DNA of 64,000 nt from Rhodocytophaga rosea (lineage in GTDB: Bacteria; Bacteroidota; Bacteroidia; Cytophagales; 172606-1), in assembly GCF_010119975.1 (NCBI RefSeq), contig NZ_CP048222.1, forward strand, positions 868,001 to 932,000. Direction: 5' to 3'. Below are positions 17,929 through 27,606 of the stretch, in pieces (the first letter of the stretch is position 1; the number at the start of each line of letters is the position of its first letter). The translations under genes and the position numbers were made by a program. The notes beneath the pieces are model-generated. The model was given only the letters and a program-made list of their open reading frames with translations, did not search any database and was not told where the DNA came from.

Positions 17929-18789
17929 TTGCCTCAACTTGATTCACTTTTTGAAACCAGGAAAACCCTACTTCTGAAAGGTAAAATTCAGGATTTGTCT
18001 GTTCCGGCAGTAATGGGAATTATCAATGTTACCCCAGATTCATTTTATGCTGGAAGCAGGCAACAGCAATTGCAAGATATTGTGCAGCTTGCCCGTAAAA
18101 TGACAGAACAGGGTGCAACCTTTATTGATATAGGAGGGTCATCTACCAGACCGGGTGCAGCAGACATTAGTGAAGAAGAGGAATTAAAACGGGTTATTCC
18201 GGCCATTGATGCTATTTTAAAAGAACTTCCTGAAGCAAATATTTCGATTGATACCTACCGGGCCAGAGTAGCCAGAATAGCGGTAGAAACCGGCGCCTGT
18301 GTAGTAAATGATATTTCGGGAGGAGAGTTAGATAAGCAAATGTTTGAGACAGTGAGCCAGTTGCAAGTACCATACATTCTGATGCATATGCGTGGAACAC
18401 CACAATCTATGGCTTCGCTCCATACGTATGAAAATATTATTGGGGAAATGATGCAATATTTTCAACAAAAGGTTTACTTATTGCGGCAATTGGAATTAAA
18501 AGATATTATTTTGGATATAGGTTTTGGTTTTGCCAAAAATATAGAACAAAATTACTATCTTTTACGATACCTGGACAAATTCCGGATTTTCGGTCTTCCG
18601 CTACTGGCAGGTCTTTCGAGGAAATCGTTGATTTATAAGAAATTAAATATCCCAGTGGAAGAAGCCTTAAATGGTACTACTGTGTTAAATACGCTGGCAC
18701 TCACCAAGGGAGTGTCATTGTTGCGGGTACATGATGTAAAAGAATCCGTAGAAACGGTAAAACTTTTTACATTGTATAGCCGGGAATAA
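17929..18789 (+). CDS. folP: Dihydropteroate synthase
   Basis: 286 residues, complete. FolP condenses 6-hydroxymethyl-7,8-dihydropterin diphosphate with 4-aminobenzoate in folate synthesis. Signatures: VMGIINVTPDSF, FIDIGGSSTRPGA, ISIDTYRA, CVVNDISGG, ILMHMRG, DIILDIGFGFAKN and GLSRKSLI. An in-frame stop at 17914-17916 leaves only TTG at 17929 (or ATT) as start, since the first ATG lies inside the catalytic core; so this gene starts with TTG. cdaA follows after 130 bases on the same strand. Confidence 0.96.
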   Translation: MPQLDSLFETRKTLLLKGKIQDLSVPAVMGIINVTPDSFYAGSRQQQLQDIVQLARKMTEQGATFIDIGGSSTRPGAADISEEEELKRVIPAIDAILKELPEANISIDTYRARVARIAVETGACVVNDISGGELDKQMFETVSQLQVPYILMHMRGTPQSMASLHTYENIIGEMMQYFQQKVYLLRQLELKDIILDIGFGFAKNIEQNYYLLRYLDKFRIFGLPLLAGLSRKSLIYKKLNIPVEEALNGTTVLNTLALTKGVSLLRVHDVKESVETVKLFTLYSRE

Positions 18790-18919
18790 CAATAATTACG
18801 TTTAAATTTATACAGAACTATTGCCTTCCACCTCTATAATTTACCAGTTATATCAATACTGCTGGAACTTTAGCGAAAGATAATAGTTTTGATTAGTAAA
18901 TACATGACCTGATGCATAC

Positions 18920-19780
18920 ATGAGATTACTCTTCTCCATAGGCTTTCTGAACATCTCCTGGGTAGATATGATTGACGTCTCTCTTGTCACGTATCTGCTG
19001 TACCAGTTGTATAAATTGATGCGGGGAAGTGTAGCGATTAAAGTGTTCCTGGGCTTCCTTTCTCTATATCTCTCTTTCTTGCTGGTAAAAGCCGCAGAAA
19101 TGGAATTGCTTACGGCCATTCTGGGACAGTTTATGGGTGTAGGTGTAATCGCCTTATTAATTTTATTCCAGCAGGAAATCCGGAAATTTTTATTGCTGAT
19201 CGGGAAAACCACTGTTTTCAACAACGACCAGTTTTTCCGTTCCTTTCCCTGGCGGAGGGCTTTGGTAGAAAAACAGGTAAGCATTAATCCTATTGTGGAA
19301 GCGGCCAAAACTATGTCGGCTTCACACACTGGTGCATTAATTGTATTTGCCAGAGATTCTGAACTTAAATTCTATACCGATTCCGGCGACGAACTGGATG
19401 CCATCATCTCCAAACGTTTGCTTATTTCTATTTTTAATAAATACAGCCCCATGCACGATGGAGCTGTAATCATTGTCCGGAACCGCATTAAAGCCGCCCG
19501 TTGTATTCTGCCGGTTTCCGAAAACGACGAATTGCCGGCTTCTTTTGGCTTACGGCACAGAGCAGCGATTGGCTTAACAGAAATCACGGATGCAGTAGTA
19601 CTGGTAGTATCTGAAGAAACCGGACAGATGTCGCTGGTAGCCAATGGCAAAGTGATGCATAACTTATCCGCTCAGGAATTAAGGAGTAAGCTCAACCAAT
19701 ACATGTTGGATAATAAAGAAGAACTGGAAGAAGTAAAACTTTCCAAAGAAGAACTCCGCAACGCCCGCGAAACTGCCTGA
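18920..19780 (+). CDS. cdaA: Diadenylate cyclase CdaA
   Basis: 286 residues. Three N-terminal transmembrane helices (about 15-32, 38-57, 63-84) anchor it in the inner membrane. The DAC/DisA_N catalytic domain has both signature motifs: DGA at 180-182 (SPMHDGAVIIV) and RHR at 212-214 (GLRHRAAIGL). It makes cyclic di-AMP from two ATP; c-di-AMP controls potassium and osmolyte balance and cell-wall state in the bacteria where it has been studied. A coiled acidic C-terminus (NKEELEEVKLSKEEL) may drive oligomerisation. It follows folP, a usual arrangement in Bacteroidota. No CdaR or GlmM gene is adjacent. Confidence 0.96.
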   Translation: MRLLFSIGFLNISWVDMIDVSLVTYLLYQLYKLMRGSVAIKVFLGFLSLYLSFLLVKAAEMELLTAILGQFMGVGVIALLILFQQEIRKFLLLIGKTTVFNNDQFFRSFPWRRALVEKQVSINPIVEAAKTMSASHTGALIVFARDSELKFYTDSGDELDAIISKRLLISIFNKYSPMHDGAVIIVRNRIKAARCILPVSENDELPASFGLRHRAAIGLTEITDAVVLVVSEETGQMSLVANGKVMHNLSAQELRSKLNQYMLDNKEELEEVKLSKEELRNARETA

Positions 19781-19826
19781 TGTCTTATGGCAGGTGTGTT
19801 TATCTGCTTGTTGGGCGCAATTAACA

Positions 19827-20282
19827 ATGGATATGAGTAAATTTGAAACGAAATTTGTTTTCATAACTAGTATTTTAATTGTACATGCAACCCTTTTAAG
19901 CTATGGACAAAATAATTGCCAAAAAAATAAAATTTATGGTGCATGGAAGTCCATTGGTAGCGTGGGCGGTTATCTAAATGTAATAGGCAATGTCGATAGT
20001 TTAAAAAAGATAATTCATATTCACAGCGACCCTGGTATCTATGAATTTCTAATGAACGGAACTTATACCTACAGTAATCCAACAATAAATTCGAAGAGAC
20101 CGTATTTTAAAAAGGACGTTTACATATTTGATGAGAAAATTTGTCAAATAATACTAGGGACCAAAAAGAAGGCGTATAAAAGTTCGAATCTTGAGATACT
20201 CTATGTCGATGGCGATTATATGATTATTACCAATGATAATAATCCACATGGAGATTACACGACCTTATATTCAAAACAGTAG
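19827..20282 (+). CDS. Small secreted protein, unknown, lipocalin-like at best
   Basis: About 151 residues from the ATG at 19827 (an ATG two codons later is equally possible). It begins with a signal peptide (KFVFITSILIVHATLLSYGQ). The mature part opens KIYGAWKSIGSVGG, a pattern often seen at the start of lipocalin-like beta-barrels, and is rich in Tyr, Asp and short strands. I cannot assign a family. It starts 47 bases after cdaA on the same strand and looks richer in A+T than cdaA, which may mean later acquisition. Confidence 0.6.
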   Translation: MDMSKFETKFVFITSILIVHATLLSYGQNNCQKNKIYGAWKSIGSVGGYLNVIGNVDSLKKIIHIHSDPGIYEFLMNGTYTYSNPTINSKRPYFKKDVYIFDEKICQIILGTKKKAYKSSNLEILYVDGDYMIITNDNNPHGDYTTLYSKQ

Positions 20283-20443
20283 AGTCAGATACTAAAATTA
20301 TTGTTAGGAAAGTTTTGATAATTAAAATATAACTACGCCTAGCAATGCATATTAAACACGCTGGCAGAATTTGATTTTTTAATTATTAAATTGGACTGCT
20401 AGCACGCTTGAAATCTTTAAGTAGAAACATACTATTCTCTAAC

Positions 20444-23338
20444 TTACTGTCTTCCCTGCTGACGCATAAATGGTGGCATATTACTTCTCCTATTCGGATT
20501 TTGCCCCATATTAAAATTACCGCCAAACTTACGCAAATGATAGGTAAAACTGAGCATAAAATACTGCTGTAATACCTGGCTTTGCACATCTTCCACATAG
20601 GTATCTCCAATATTCCGTACAATGCTGCGGTTCTGGTTGAGAATATCATATACCTGCAACTTGAGTTCACCTTGTTTATTTTTAAATAATTGCCTGGCAA
20701 GAGCCGCATTCCATAATACAAAACTCTGGTTATATCCGGCAGAACGTCCGGTATTCGCAGTATAGGTTACTTCCGAAGTGAAAATAAATTTATACGGTAA
20801 TTCATAATACAAATCGGCTGTCAGCACCTGACTGAAGAAAGAATTATTCTGCTGGCTTTGCAGGGAATAGGTTGCTTGCTGGTAATTCATATTGGCACTG
20901 ATTCCATATTCAAATTTCTCATTATAATTAGAATTCAAACTTACTCCCTGCCCGGCTAGCAGGCTTTTCGAACGGTTTTCCTGCCCATTGACCAGACTGA
21001 TACCCCGGTTATATCCCAGATTCGTAGTCAGGTTGATATTGGCTTTAATCGAACGGATGGGCCGCCCAATGGCTACAAATCCAGTGGCTGTATAATAGCC
21101 ATTCTCATTAACCGGCCTGGTTGTTTGTGTACCAGTATTGCTGAATTCCTGGGCATTTACAATTTTATTACCCGTCTGGTTTAGGTTTAAGGCGGCAAAT
21201 AAACTGCGGTAATTGCCAGAATTGAAGAAATTATAAGTAGCTGTCAGTTGGTTACTATATTCAGGTTTCAGGTCCGGATCACCCAGCCGGATGTTGAGCG
21301 GATTGCTGTTATCTGGTACTGGCTGCAACTGAGAAACCGAAGGCGAATTAATGCGGGATCTGTAATTAATACGCAGGTTTTTATTGCGGCCTATAGAATA
21401 GGTAAACATGGCATTTGGCAGCAGGTTAGTAAAATTGCGGCGCAGCATAGTATTGCGGCTTTCATTGTCGTTTTTCAAACCGGCTTGTTGTATATCCAAT
21501 CCAAACGAATAGGTATACTTGAGCCGCTTATTCTGTAAAGTAGCACCGGCCCGTTGTGTAGAAAAAGTATTGTTAAACTCATTACTCAGTTGTTCATTAA
21601 ACAGGTCATATACCCCTGACACTTCATTATAATTATTTACTTCTTTATCTGAACGGCTTCCATTCCGGCCAAATATATAATGAAACTCCAGTGTCTGGCG
21701 AAGGGATAAGGGTTCGGTATACGAAAAAGTAGCTGTATTATTTAGTCTGGCTGTCTGTTGCTCGTTTCGCTGGTCAAAATTTCTGGCTGGCGGCTGACCA
21801 TCGGGAGCATTAAAAAACTCATTGGCAGAACGGGTGGTACCAGTAGTATGCTGCTGGTTGAGTAAAGTGTTCAGGTTGAACGAGAAACTACGGCCTTTTT
21901 TATTGAACTTACGCATAAACAGCAGATTACTATTTCCACTGACTCCATTCCCAACAGAATTATTGAATGTACTGCTTTGGTTTAAAGGCTCATTTGAACC
22001 GGTATATGTATTGGCAAAAATGGCACTTGTATAGGTAGAATTCTGAAAAGTCAGGCTTGGGGTGAAGCGGATGCTGGTAAGAGAATCCGGACGGTAATCT
22101 AATCGGAGGTTTAAACGGTTGCTGGTATTCTGGTTCCTGGTTGTATTGGTTTGGTCATTGATGAAAGTAGTATCCGGGAGAATATTTTGCCGCAGACTTT
22201 TCTGATCGGTAATTATGTTGGAATGATTGGCAAAATAACTGCCTGTTACATCCAGTTTTTTACTCCAACTATCGCGGTAATTGATGCCGCCTGCCCATGA
22301 TTCTGTAATAGAGTTGTTGTTGCCATTATTACCTCCGCCTATTCCACCACCCTGGCCCGGATTCACCATCATTCCACCACCTCCGCCCCTACCACCTTCC
22401 CCACCTGATATATCCCCACCTCTTCCACCTCCACCAGACATACCAGATCCAGAACCAAAACTGGACATATCCTGCATGGTAAAACCCTGCTGGTTGATAT
22501 TATTCCCTAATCCAATGATAGATAACTGCTGCCCGTTATTGAACCGGTTAAAATTAAGCCTTGCTTGGTAGCGTTCGCTGGTACCTACGCCAATATTATT
22601 CTGGCCGAAAATGCCCTTGCGCTTGTCTTTTTTGGTGGTGAGGTTAATGGTTTTTTCGCGGGTGCCATCATCAAAACCTGAAAATTCCGCCTGATCTGAG
22701 CCCTGGTCATACAACTGCACTTTGTCTATAATTTCTGCAGGCAGGTTTCTGGTAGCCACTTTCGGATCGTCACCGAAAAAGGGTTTTCCATCCACCAGTA
22801 CACGTTTTACTTCCTGCCCCTGCGCTTTAATCGTACCATCGCGGCTAATTTCGATACCCGGCATTTTCTTTAATAATTCTTCTACCTGTGTATTCGGGCG
22901 TGTTTTAAACGAGGTTGCATTAAACTCGAGTGTATCATTTTTCAGGGTAATGGGTGCCCGCTCCTGTTCAATTACCACTTCATTGAGCAAAATGGTGGTT
23001 TGCGCCATTTCCATAGTTCCCAAGTCAATATGGGGAGAGGAAGCATCCAGGGTGATGTTTTTGGAAATATTGCGGTAACCCAGAAAAGTAATGAGTACGC
23101 GGTAATTGCCTTCCGGTATATTATTGAATGCAAAATTTCCTTCACCACCGGTAATGGTAAACGTAATAAGCGAGGAATCTTTGGCATGTAATAAGGTAAC
23201 CGGCGCCTCCCGTAATGCTTTTTTTGTAGTAGAGTCCACAACCACACCCCGGATACTGCCTTTCACACGGGATTGTGCCATGCCAGTAATCGCATGTAAA
23301 CTAAGTAATACACTGATGCTGAGTACAATCAAACGCAT
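20444..23338 (-). CDS. TonB-dependent receptor-like outer-membrane beta-barrel protein
   Basis: 964 residues. A signal peptide ends near GMAQ. A CarboxypepD_reg-like domain (about 28-115) is followed by a plug-like domain with NTQVEELLKKMPGIEI, VLVDGKPFFGDDPKVATRNLP and FSGFDDGTREKTINL. The rest is an Asn-rich beta-barrel of the OMP_b-brl type. A striking Gly-rich, low-complexity insert (about residues 295-345, with runs such as GGEGGRGGGGG) probably forms a surface loop. A polar tail follows the last strand instead of an aromatic C-terminus. Its partner is probably the GLPGLI-like gene directly upstream. The ligand is unknown. Confidence 0.88.
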   Translation of the reverse strand: MRLIVLSISVLLSLHAITGMAQSRVKGSIRGVVVDSTTKKALREAPVTLLHAKDSSLITFTITGGEGNFAFNNIPEGNYRVLITFLGYRNISKNITLDASSPHIDLGTMEMAQTTILLNEVVIEQERAPITLKNDTLEFNATSFKTRPNTQVEELLKKMPGIEISRDGTIKAQGQEVKRVLVDGKPFFGDDPKVATRNLPAEIIDKVQLYDQGSDQAEFSGFDDGTREKTINLTTKKDKRKGIFGQNNIGVGTSERYQARLNFNRFNNGQQLSIIGLGNNINQQGFTMQDMSSFGSGSGMSGGGGRGGDISGGEGGRGGGGGMMVNPGQGGGIGGGNNGNNNSITESWAGGINYRDSWSKKLDVTGSYFANHSNIITDQKSLRQNILPDTTFINDQTNTTRNQNTSNRLNLRLDYRPDSLTSIRFTPSLTFQNSTYTSAIFANTYTGSNEPLNQSSTFNNSVGNGVSGNSNLLFMRKFNKKGRSFSFNLNTLLNQQHTTGTTRSANEFFNAPDGQPPARNFDQRNEQQTARLNNTATFSYTEPLSLRQTLEFHYIFGRNGSRSDKEVNNYNEVSGVYDLFNEQLSNEFNNTFSTQRAGATLQNKRLKYTYSFGLDIQQAGLKNDNESRNTMLRRNFTNLLPNAMFTYSIGRNKNLRINYRSRINSPSVSQLQPVPDNSNPLNIRLGDPDLKPEYSNQLTATYNFFNSGNYRSLFAALNLNQTGNKIVNAQEFSNTGTQTTRPVNENGYYTATGFVAIGRPIRSIKANINLTTNLGYNRGISLVNGQENRSKSLLAGQGVSLNSNYNEKFEYGISANMNYQQATYSLQSQQNNSFFSQVLTADLYYELPYKFIFTSEVTYTANTGRSAGYNQSFVLWNAALARQLFKNKQGELKLQVYDILNQNRSIVRNIGDTYVEDVQSQVLQQYFMLSFTYHLRKFGGNFNMGQNPNRRSNMPPFMRQQGRQ

Positions 23339-23527
23339 AATAAAAAATCAAGGGTTATTTGCCACGCCAAACTTCATTTTCCACTAATTCGACAAATGAG
23401 CAATCGTATCACTAAGACAATACTATCAACAATAGGTTTAAAACCTGTTACTGCATTCTTCCAGAGAATAGTTAATATCTATTTTTAAATAGCTGAATTC
23501 CTCTCAATTACACATTTACTTAATCGC

Positions 23528-24313
23528 TTATCTTGGGCCTCCTGGCATCATCACCTGACGGAAATCGGCCATGGCTTTATCCCGTTTGTCATTTAATTCT
23601 TCTGCACTTACCATTTCTGCTCCGGCTGCAGGCTGAACTTCCGTCAACGCAACAGGTTTAGCATCTATCTTAATGGCTTTAAACGATTCTTCGCTTCCTT
23701 CCACCAGTAATACTACTCCTTTGGAAGGCGTAAGTTCGCGGATGGGAGAATAGGTAAAATCAAGGTCAGTGGTATACCAGATGGTATAGGTTTCTCCTTT
23801 CCAGGGACAAGTAGCCTTGCGGCAGGCATATCCGGCTATTTTACGGGTTTTATCAGAATCCTGCCATCCGCTGGCTCTTGTGAAGATTTCTTCAGCCTGG
23901 TAAATTTTCTTTTCTTTTTTCACCTCCATAACACGAATGATTTTCTGAGTCTGCAAGTCTAAATACAGTTTCTCAGCCAATGGAGGCTCCATTTTCATCG
24001 TCTGTTCCCGCTCAGGGCCTCCAGGTCCACCATCGAGCGTGCGAATTACCGGTCTGGGCATTTCCCTTTCTTCTTTGGCATATTTACCCGAAAAGATGAG
24101 GGTTTGTGAAAAGCTAGCTATGGTTGGTACATCAGGTGCATCGGCGCTGCCAGGCTTTACTTCTTCCCCATTGATAACAATTTTCATTTGTGAGGGGTCT
24201 ATTTTACGGGCACCTTCATAAAAAATAGTTCCGGAAGCCGCAGATTGGGCATAAGACGAAGACATTGTTGCCAGCAGGCAGAAAAGCAGGGTAAAGACGT
24301 ATGCTATTTTCAT
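23528..24313 (-). CDS. GLPGLI-family-like secreted protein
   Basis: 261 residues with a signal peptide (MKIAYVFTLLFCLLATMSSSYAQ in two parts: leader then AAS). It has the GLPGLI-family layout: an early ASGTIFYEG strand, KIIRVMEVK, a disulfide-like pair in YACRKATCPWKGETYTIWYTT, and DLDFTYSPIREL. The name-giving GLPGLI segment is replaced by LTPSKGVVLLVEG, so this is a divergent member. A Gly/Pro patch (LDGGPGGPERE) echoes the Gly-rich loop of the adjacent receptor. GLPGLI genes usually sit beside TonB-type barrels; their function is not established. The gene is divergent from a histidine kinase gene. Confidence 0.75.
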   Translation of the reverse strand: MKIAYVFTLLFCLLATMSSSYAQSAASGTIFYEGARKIDPSQMKIVINGEEVKPGSADAPDVPTIASFSQTLIFSGKYAKEEREMPRPVIRTLDGGPGGPEREQTMKMEPPLAEKLYLDLQTQKIIRVMEVKKEKKIYQAEEIFTRASGWQDSDKTRKIAGYACRKATCPWKGETYTIWYTTDLDFTYSPIRELTPSKGVVLLVEGSEESFKAIKIDAKPVALTEVQPAAGAEMVSAEELNDKRDKAMADFRQVMMPGGPR

Positions 24314-24382
24314 AACAGGATTAATTTAGTTCGGATCAAAATTGAGTAATTTTTCAATTGATAGGGGTTAAGTATTGTTATA

Positions 24383-24402
24383 TAGTGTTAATTAGTGTTA
24401 AC
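24383..24402. promoter_or_regulatory. Tandem 10-bp direct repeat, candidate OmpR-type site
   Basis: TAGTGTTAAT is followed at once by TAGTGTTAAC; a weaker third copy (AAGTATTGTT) lies just before. OmpR/PhoB-type regulators bind such direct repeats at about 10-11 bp spacing. The site lies in the 217-base gap between the GLPGLI-like/receptor genes and the kinase/OmpR-type regulator genes, so it may be that regulator's operator. Confidence 0.5.
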
Positions 24403-24530
24403 ACCCGCTAAAAGCTGCTTACTGCTGTGTATCTTTACTTTATAGTGAATCAAGCAATATTTAGAAACGAATTCAGGCGTGCAACCAAGCATCGACCAAT
24501 GCCACATGAATACAGACCAATGACCATTTT

Positions 24531-26015
24531 ATGAAGCGCCGTATCCGTTATATATTTATTCTCATGACCCTTTGCATTCTGGGTATAAATATCTTTCAGG
24601 GATACTGGCTCTATACTACCTATACGCTCCATTATCAGCAATTTACCCGTTCGGCTACAGAAGCCCTTTTTCAGGCACTCCAGCGTCAGCAGGAAGCAGA
24701 TGCCAGACAGCTTTTTCATACTAAGATCTCTGAGGATGGAGATCCGAATGTAAGGTACCGGCAAATGGAAAGGGATATTATTACGTCGGATAAGGTGGTA
24801 TTATTCAGGGAAGATAGTTCTATTTTAGGTGCCACCAGAGATTCGGTACGGGACCATCTCAGAAAAAGACGACAACTGGATGTCATTCAGTATTACCGGC
24901 TTCCAGATATGCCTCCTTCGGCGCTCACCATTCCTGCCGATACCTTGGCCCGCCGTATTTCCAGCCGGCTGATTGTAAACTGGTATAAGAATATACCTTT
25001 TGACCTGAATAAAATGGATTCAGTTTTCCGGAAGGAACTGGCAATGCGTGAGCTGGAAGCCTCTTTCGAATTAGATACGCTCCACCCTGTTTCTCCGGAA
25101 GGTAGTATTACTGTATTCAATACAAAAATTTCGAATGATTATCCGGTACAACTCCGCCCAGTTCCGGTAAATCCGGTACACAACCTGTTTGTACGGGCTT
25201 CTTTCAAAAATCCGGTTACCTATGTATTACAAAAAATGAGCTGGTTGCTGGTTTGTTCGGTACTATTGCTGGTACTTACCACCGGCTGTTTTATGTATAT
25301 GCTTTCTACTATTCTCAGGCAGAAGAAATTATCGGAAATAAAGAATGATTTTATTAACAATATGACGCATGAACTGAAAACACCTATTGCCACTGTGTCG
25401 GCTGCTGTGGAAGCGATGTTATCATTTGGCGCACTGGAAAATGCAAAAAAAACGCAACTCTACCTTACAGTTTCTAAAAATGAATTACAGCGCTTATCGG
25501 ATCTTGTAGAAAAAGTGCTCAACATGGCCGTAGAAGAAAAAAAGGAACTCGAACTCCACCCTGAACCAGTTAACCCATCTGAACTGATACGGGATATTGT
25601 TACGCATCAGCAGTTGAAGGCTGCCAAACCAGTACAATTTGAAGTAGACGTACCTGCTGGTTACCAAACGGTGTATGTAGACCGGCTGCATATCGCCAAT
25701 ACCATTAATAACCTGATTGATAACGCAATTAAATATTCTTATGAAAAGGTAACCATTCGTATCAAAAGTTATGTTGAACCTCACACCTGGCTATTATCCG
25801 TGCAGGATACAGGAATAGGAATCCCTAAACCCTATCAGCAGGCTATTTTCGACCGCTTCTTTCGGGTGCCTACCGGCGATTTGCATCAGGTGAAAGGCTT
25901 TGGCCTGGGACTTTCGTATGTAAAACAGGTGGTAGAAAAACATGGTGGCCAAATTGAAGTCCACAGTGAACCAGCAGAAGGCAGTGAATTTACCCTTCGT
26001 TTTCCGCTGAAGTGA
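24531..26015 (+). CDS. Membrane sensor histidine kinase
   Basis: 494 residues. Transmembrane helix 1 is at about 8-28 and helix 2 at about 237-260, enclosing a roughly 205-residue periplasmic sensor region of unknown fold rich in Arg, Asp and Gln. HisKA follows directly with no clear HAMP domain; the phospho-acceptor is His280 in FINNMTHELKTPIA. The ATPase domain has NTINNLIDNAIKYS, VQDTGIGIP and KGFGLGLSYV. The cognate OmpR-type regulator is 105 bases downstream. The pair is divergent from the receptor/GLPGLI genes and probably controls them, a frequent arrangement in Bacteroidota. Confidence 0.9.
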   Translation: MKRRIRYIFILMTLCILGINIFQGYWLYTTYTLHYQQFTRSATEALFQALQRQQEADARQLFHTKISEDGDPNVRYRQMERDIITSDKVVLFREDSSILGATRDSVRDHLRKRRQLDVIQYYRLPDMPPSALTIPADTLARRISSRLIVNWYKNIPFDLNKMDSVFRKELAMRELEASFELDTLHPVSPEGSITVFNTKISNDYPVQLRPVPVNPVHNLFVRASFKNPVTYVLQKMSWLLVCSVLLLVLTTGCFMYMLSTILRQKKLSEIKNDFINNMTHELKTPIATVSAAVEAMLSFGALENAKKTQLYLTVSKNELQRLSDLVEKVLNMAVEEKKELELHPEPVNPSELIRDIVTHQQLKAAKPVQFEVDVPAGYQTVYVDRLHIANTINNLIDNAIKYSYEKVTIRIKSYVEPHTWLLSVQDTGIGIPKPYQQAIFDRFFRVPTGDLHQVKGFGLGLSYVKQVVEKHGGQIEVHSEPAEGSEFTLRFPLK

Positions 26016-26092
26016 TGGAGTGAATGAGTGGTTGAGTGATTTGAATTACTGTTTTACAGAATTTCTGACTCATAGAATAGGCTTTTAAAGAA

Positions 26093-26114
26093 ACGTAATT
26101 CGTAATTCGTAATT
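26093..26114. repeat. Three tandem copies of CGTAATT
   Basis: The heptamer CGTAATT is repeated three times just before the start of the OmpR-type regulator. It could be a slippage-prone tract or part of dispersed intergenic heptamer repeats. Confidence 0.6.
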
Positions 26115-26120
26115 AATTTT

Positions 26121-26801
26121 ATGCCGACAGTATTATTAGTAGAAGACGAAGTCTGGCTGGGGCAGATAGTAAAAGATAGCCTGGAAGTTCGGGGATTTCA
26201 GGTATGGCATGCGATGGATGGTGCCCAGGGGCTAACTATGTACCAAACTCATTCGCCGGATGTAGTAGTGCTGGATGTGATGATGCCGCAACTCGATGGG
26301 TTTACCCTTACCGAACGTATCCGTTCTCAGAATGCAACGGTACCGATTATATTTCTTACTGCCCGTTCGCAAACTGTAGATGTTGTAAAAGGTTTTGAAC
26401 TGGGAGGAAATGACTATCTGAAAAAACCATTCAGTATGGATGAACTGATTGTGCGGATTAAAGCCCTGCTGAACCGGAAAATAACTACGCTAGCTCAACC
26501 AGAAAATGAGCAATACCAGATCGGGCAATACCTGTTCGATTATCCCAAACAAAAACTTATTTTTAAAGGAAAGGATTCGGTGCTCTCTTACCGGGAATCG
26601 GAATTATTAAAACGGTTGTTTCTCCAGCGTAACCAAGTACTCGAACGCAGTAAGGTTTTACAAGACCTTTGGGGCGACGATAATTTTTTCAACGGCCGTA
26701 GTTTAGATGTATTTATTACCCACCTGCGCAACTATCTCAAAGCTGACCCACATGTTCAAATCGTAAATATCCGGGGGATTGGTTATAAACTAATTGTGTA
26801 A
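26121..26801 (+). CDS. OmpR-family response regulator
   Basis: 226 residues. The receiver domain (about 1-120) has the acidic pocket VEDE, phospho-acceptor Asp52 in VVVLDVMMPQLDG, and the conserved Lys in DYLKKPF. The winged-helix Trans_reg_C domain (about 130-226) has YRESELLKRLF, LWGDDNFFNGRSLDVFITHLR and VNIRGIGYKL. It should be phosphorylated by the kinase upstream. The tandem 10-bp repeat at 24383-24402 is a plausible target. Confidence 0.93.
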   Translation: MPTVLLVEDEVWLGQIVKDSLEVRGFQVWHAMDGAQGLTMYQTHSPDVVVLDVMMPQLDGFTLTERIRSQNATVPIIFLTARSQTVDVVKGFELGGNDYLKKPFSMDELIVRIKALLNRKITTLAQPENEQYQIGQYLFDYPKQKLIFKGKDSVLSYRESELLKRLFLQRNQVLERSKVLQDLWGDDNFFNGRSLDVFITHLRNYLKADPHVQIVNIRGIGYKLIV

Positions 26802-26837
26802 AAACTTTCATTTTCCTCTTCTCAGACAGCTAACCGG

Positions 26838-27032
26838 TTACAAATTAAAACTTTGTTGGATAATGCTGAGATAGTCTGACCCAAAAGCAGTGATACACCA
26901 ATTGTATAACTCTGATATTTCTACTTCAGGCAGGATTTCTATGGCTTTATGTAATTCTTTTTCAAACAAATATTTATCAAAGCTCACTTTTTCAAGGATC
27001 TGCTTACTGTATGCCAGATAGGTTGTATTCAT
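26838..27032 (-). CDS. Small protein of unknown function
   Basis: 64 residues, soluble, mostly predicted helix. It begins MNTTYLAYSKQILEKVSFD and ends with IIQQSFNL. The pattern KYLFEKELHKAIEILPEVE-x3-LYNWC looks like a genuine small-protein family, but I cannot name it. It is convergent with the OmpR-type regulator, with 36 bases between the stops, and has its own AT-rich upstream region. Confidence 0.6.
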   Translation of the reverse strand: MNTTYLAYSKQILEKVSFDKYLFEKELHKAIEILPEVEISELYNWCITAFGSDYLSIIQQSFNL

Positions 27033-27331
27033 AACTTTACTTTGTTTTACAAGCCGGATTTTTTGTAAAAGCTATCTAACATAAAGATACATACACTTGC
27101 ATAATACTACATTAAAAGTGGATTAAATCGTGAGTGTAAACGCCTGTTTTCCTGATTTAAAAAGCTTCATTCCCATTACATGACAGCATCATTTTTAACC
27201 ACTTTTTAATCTCAATTTCATCTCATTTTAATTAAGAAGAATCATTTTTACTTTATACTAAGCCTTTGTTGTGGGTTGACTTAAAAACTCATTACCATAA
27301 TTATTCTACCGACTCTACTTTATTTATTTTT

Positions 27332-27586
27332 ATGATTTCCTATTTCCAGTTCTTACTATTGCCGCATCGTGAAAAGGAACAATACCTTCAAGAAAAAGCC
27401 CAGTTTCTGCTAAGCCATACCAAGAACAATAAAGAAGTTAAACTGTATCTGGTAAATAGTTTCTTTGTAGAAGCAAGTTATAATGAACATTTCAATATGA
27501 ATGAAATTGTAGTTTTTAAAGGGTTAGATAAGTTACAAGAGCATACCGAGCATATAGATTTGATTCAGCTTACTGATCATTTTTAA
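27332..27586 (+). CDS. Small protein of unknown function
   Basis: 84 residues from the ATG at 27332 (the frame is open to a TTG at 27266, but the extra residues look non-coding). Sequence landmarks are MISYFQFLLLPHREKEQYL, then QEKAQFLLSHTKNNKEVKLY and ASYNEHFNMNEIVVFKGL. It has a mixed alpha/beta look and no signal peptide. A strong terminator lies 20 bases after the stop. Function not recognised. Confidence 0.6.
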   Translation: MISYFQFLLLPHREKEQYLQEKAQFLLSHTKNNKEVKLYLVNSFFVEASYNEHFNMNEIVVFKGLDKLQEHTEHIDLIQLTDHF

Positions 27587-27606
27587 TACCTATTTTCCAT
27601 TTGATA

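Noticed and set aside
22281-22571. Pro-rich plus-strand frame opposite the TonB receptor
   Set aside because: It is the antisense image of the receptor's Gly-rich loop, so the proline richness is explained by the real gene.
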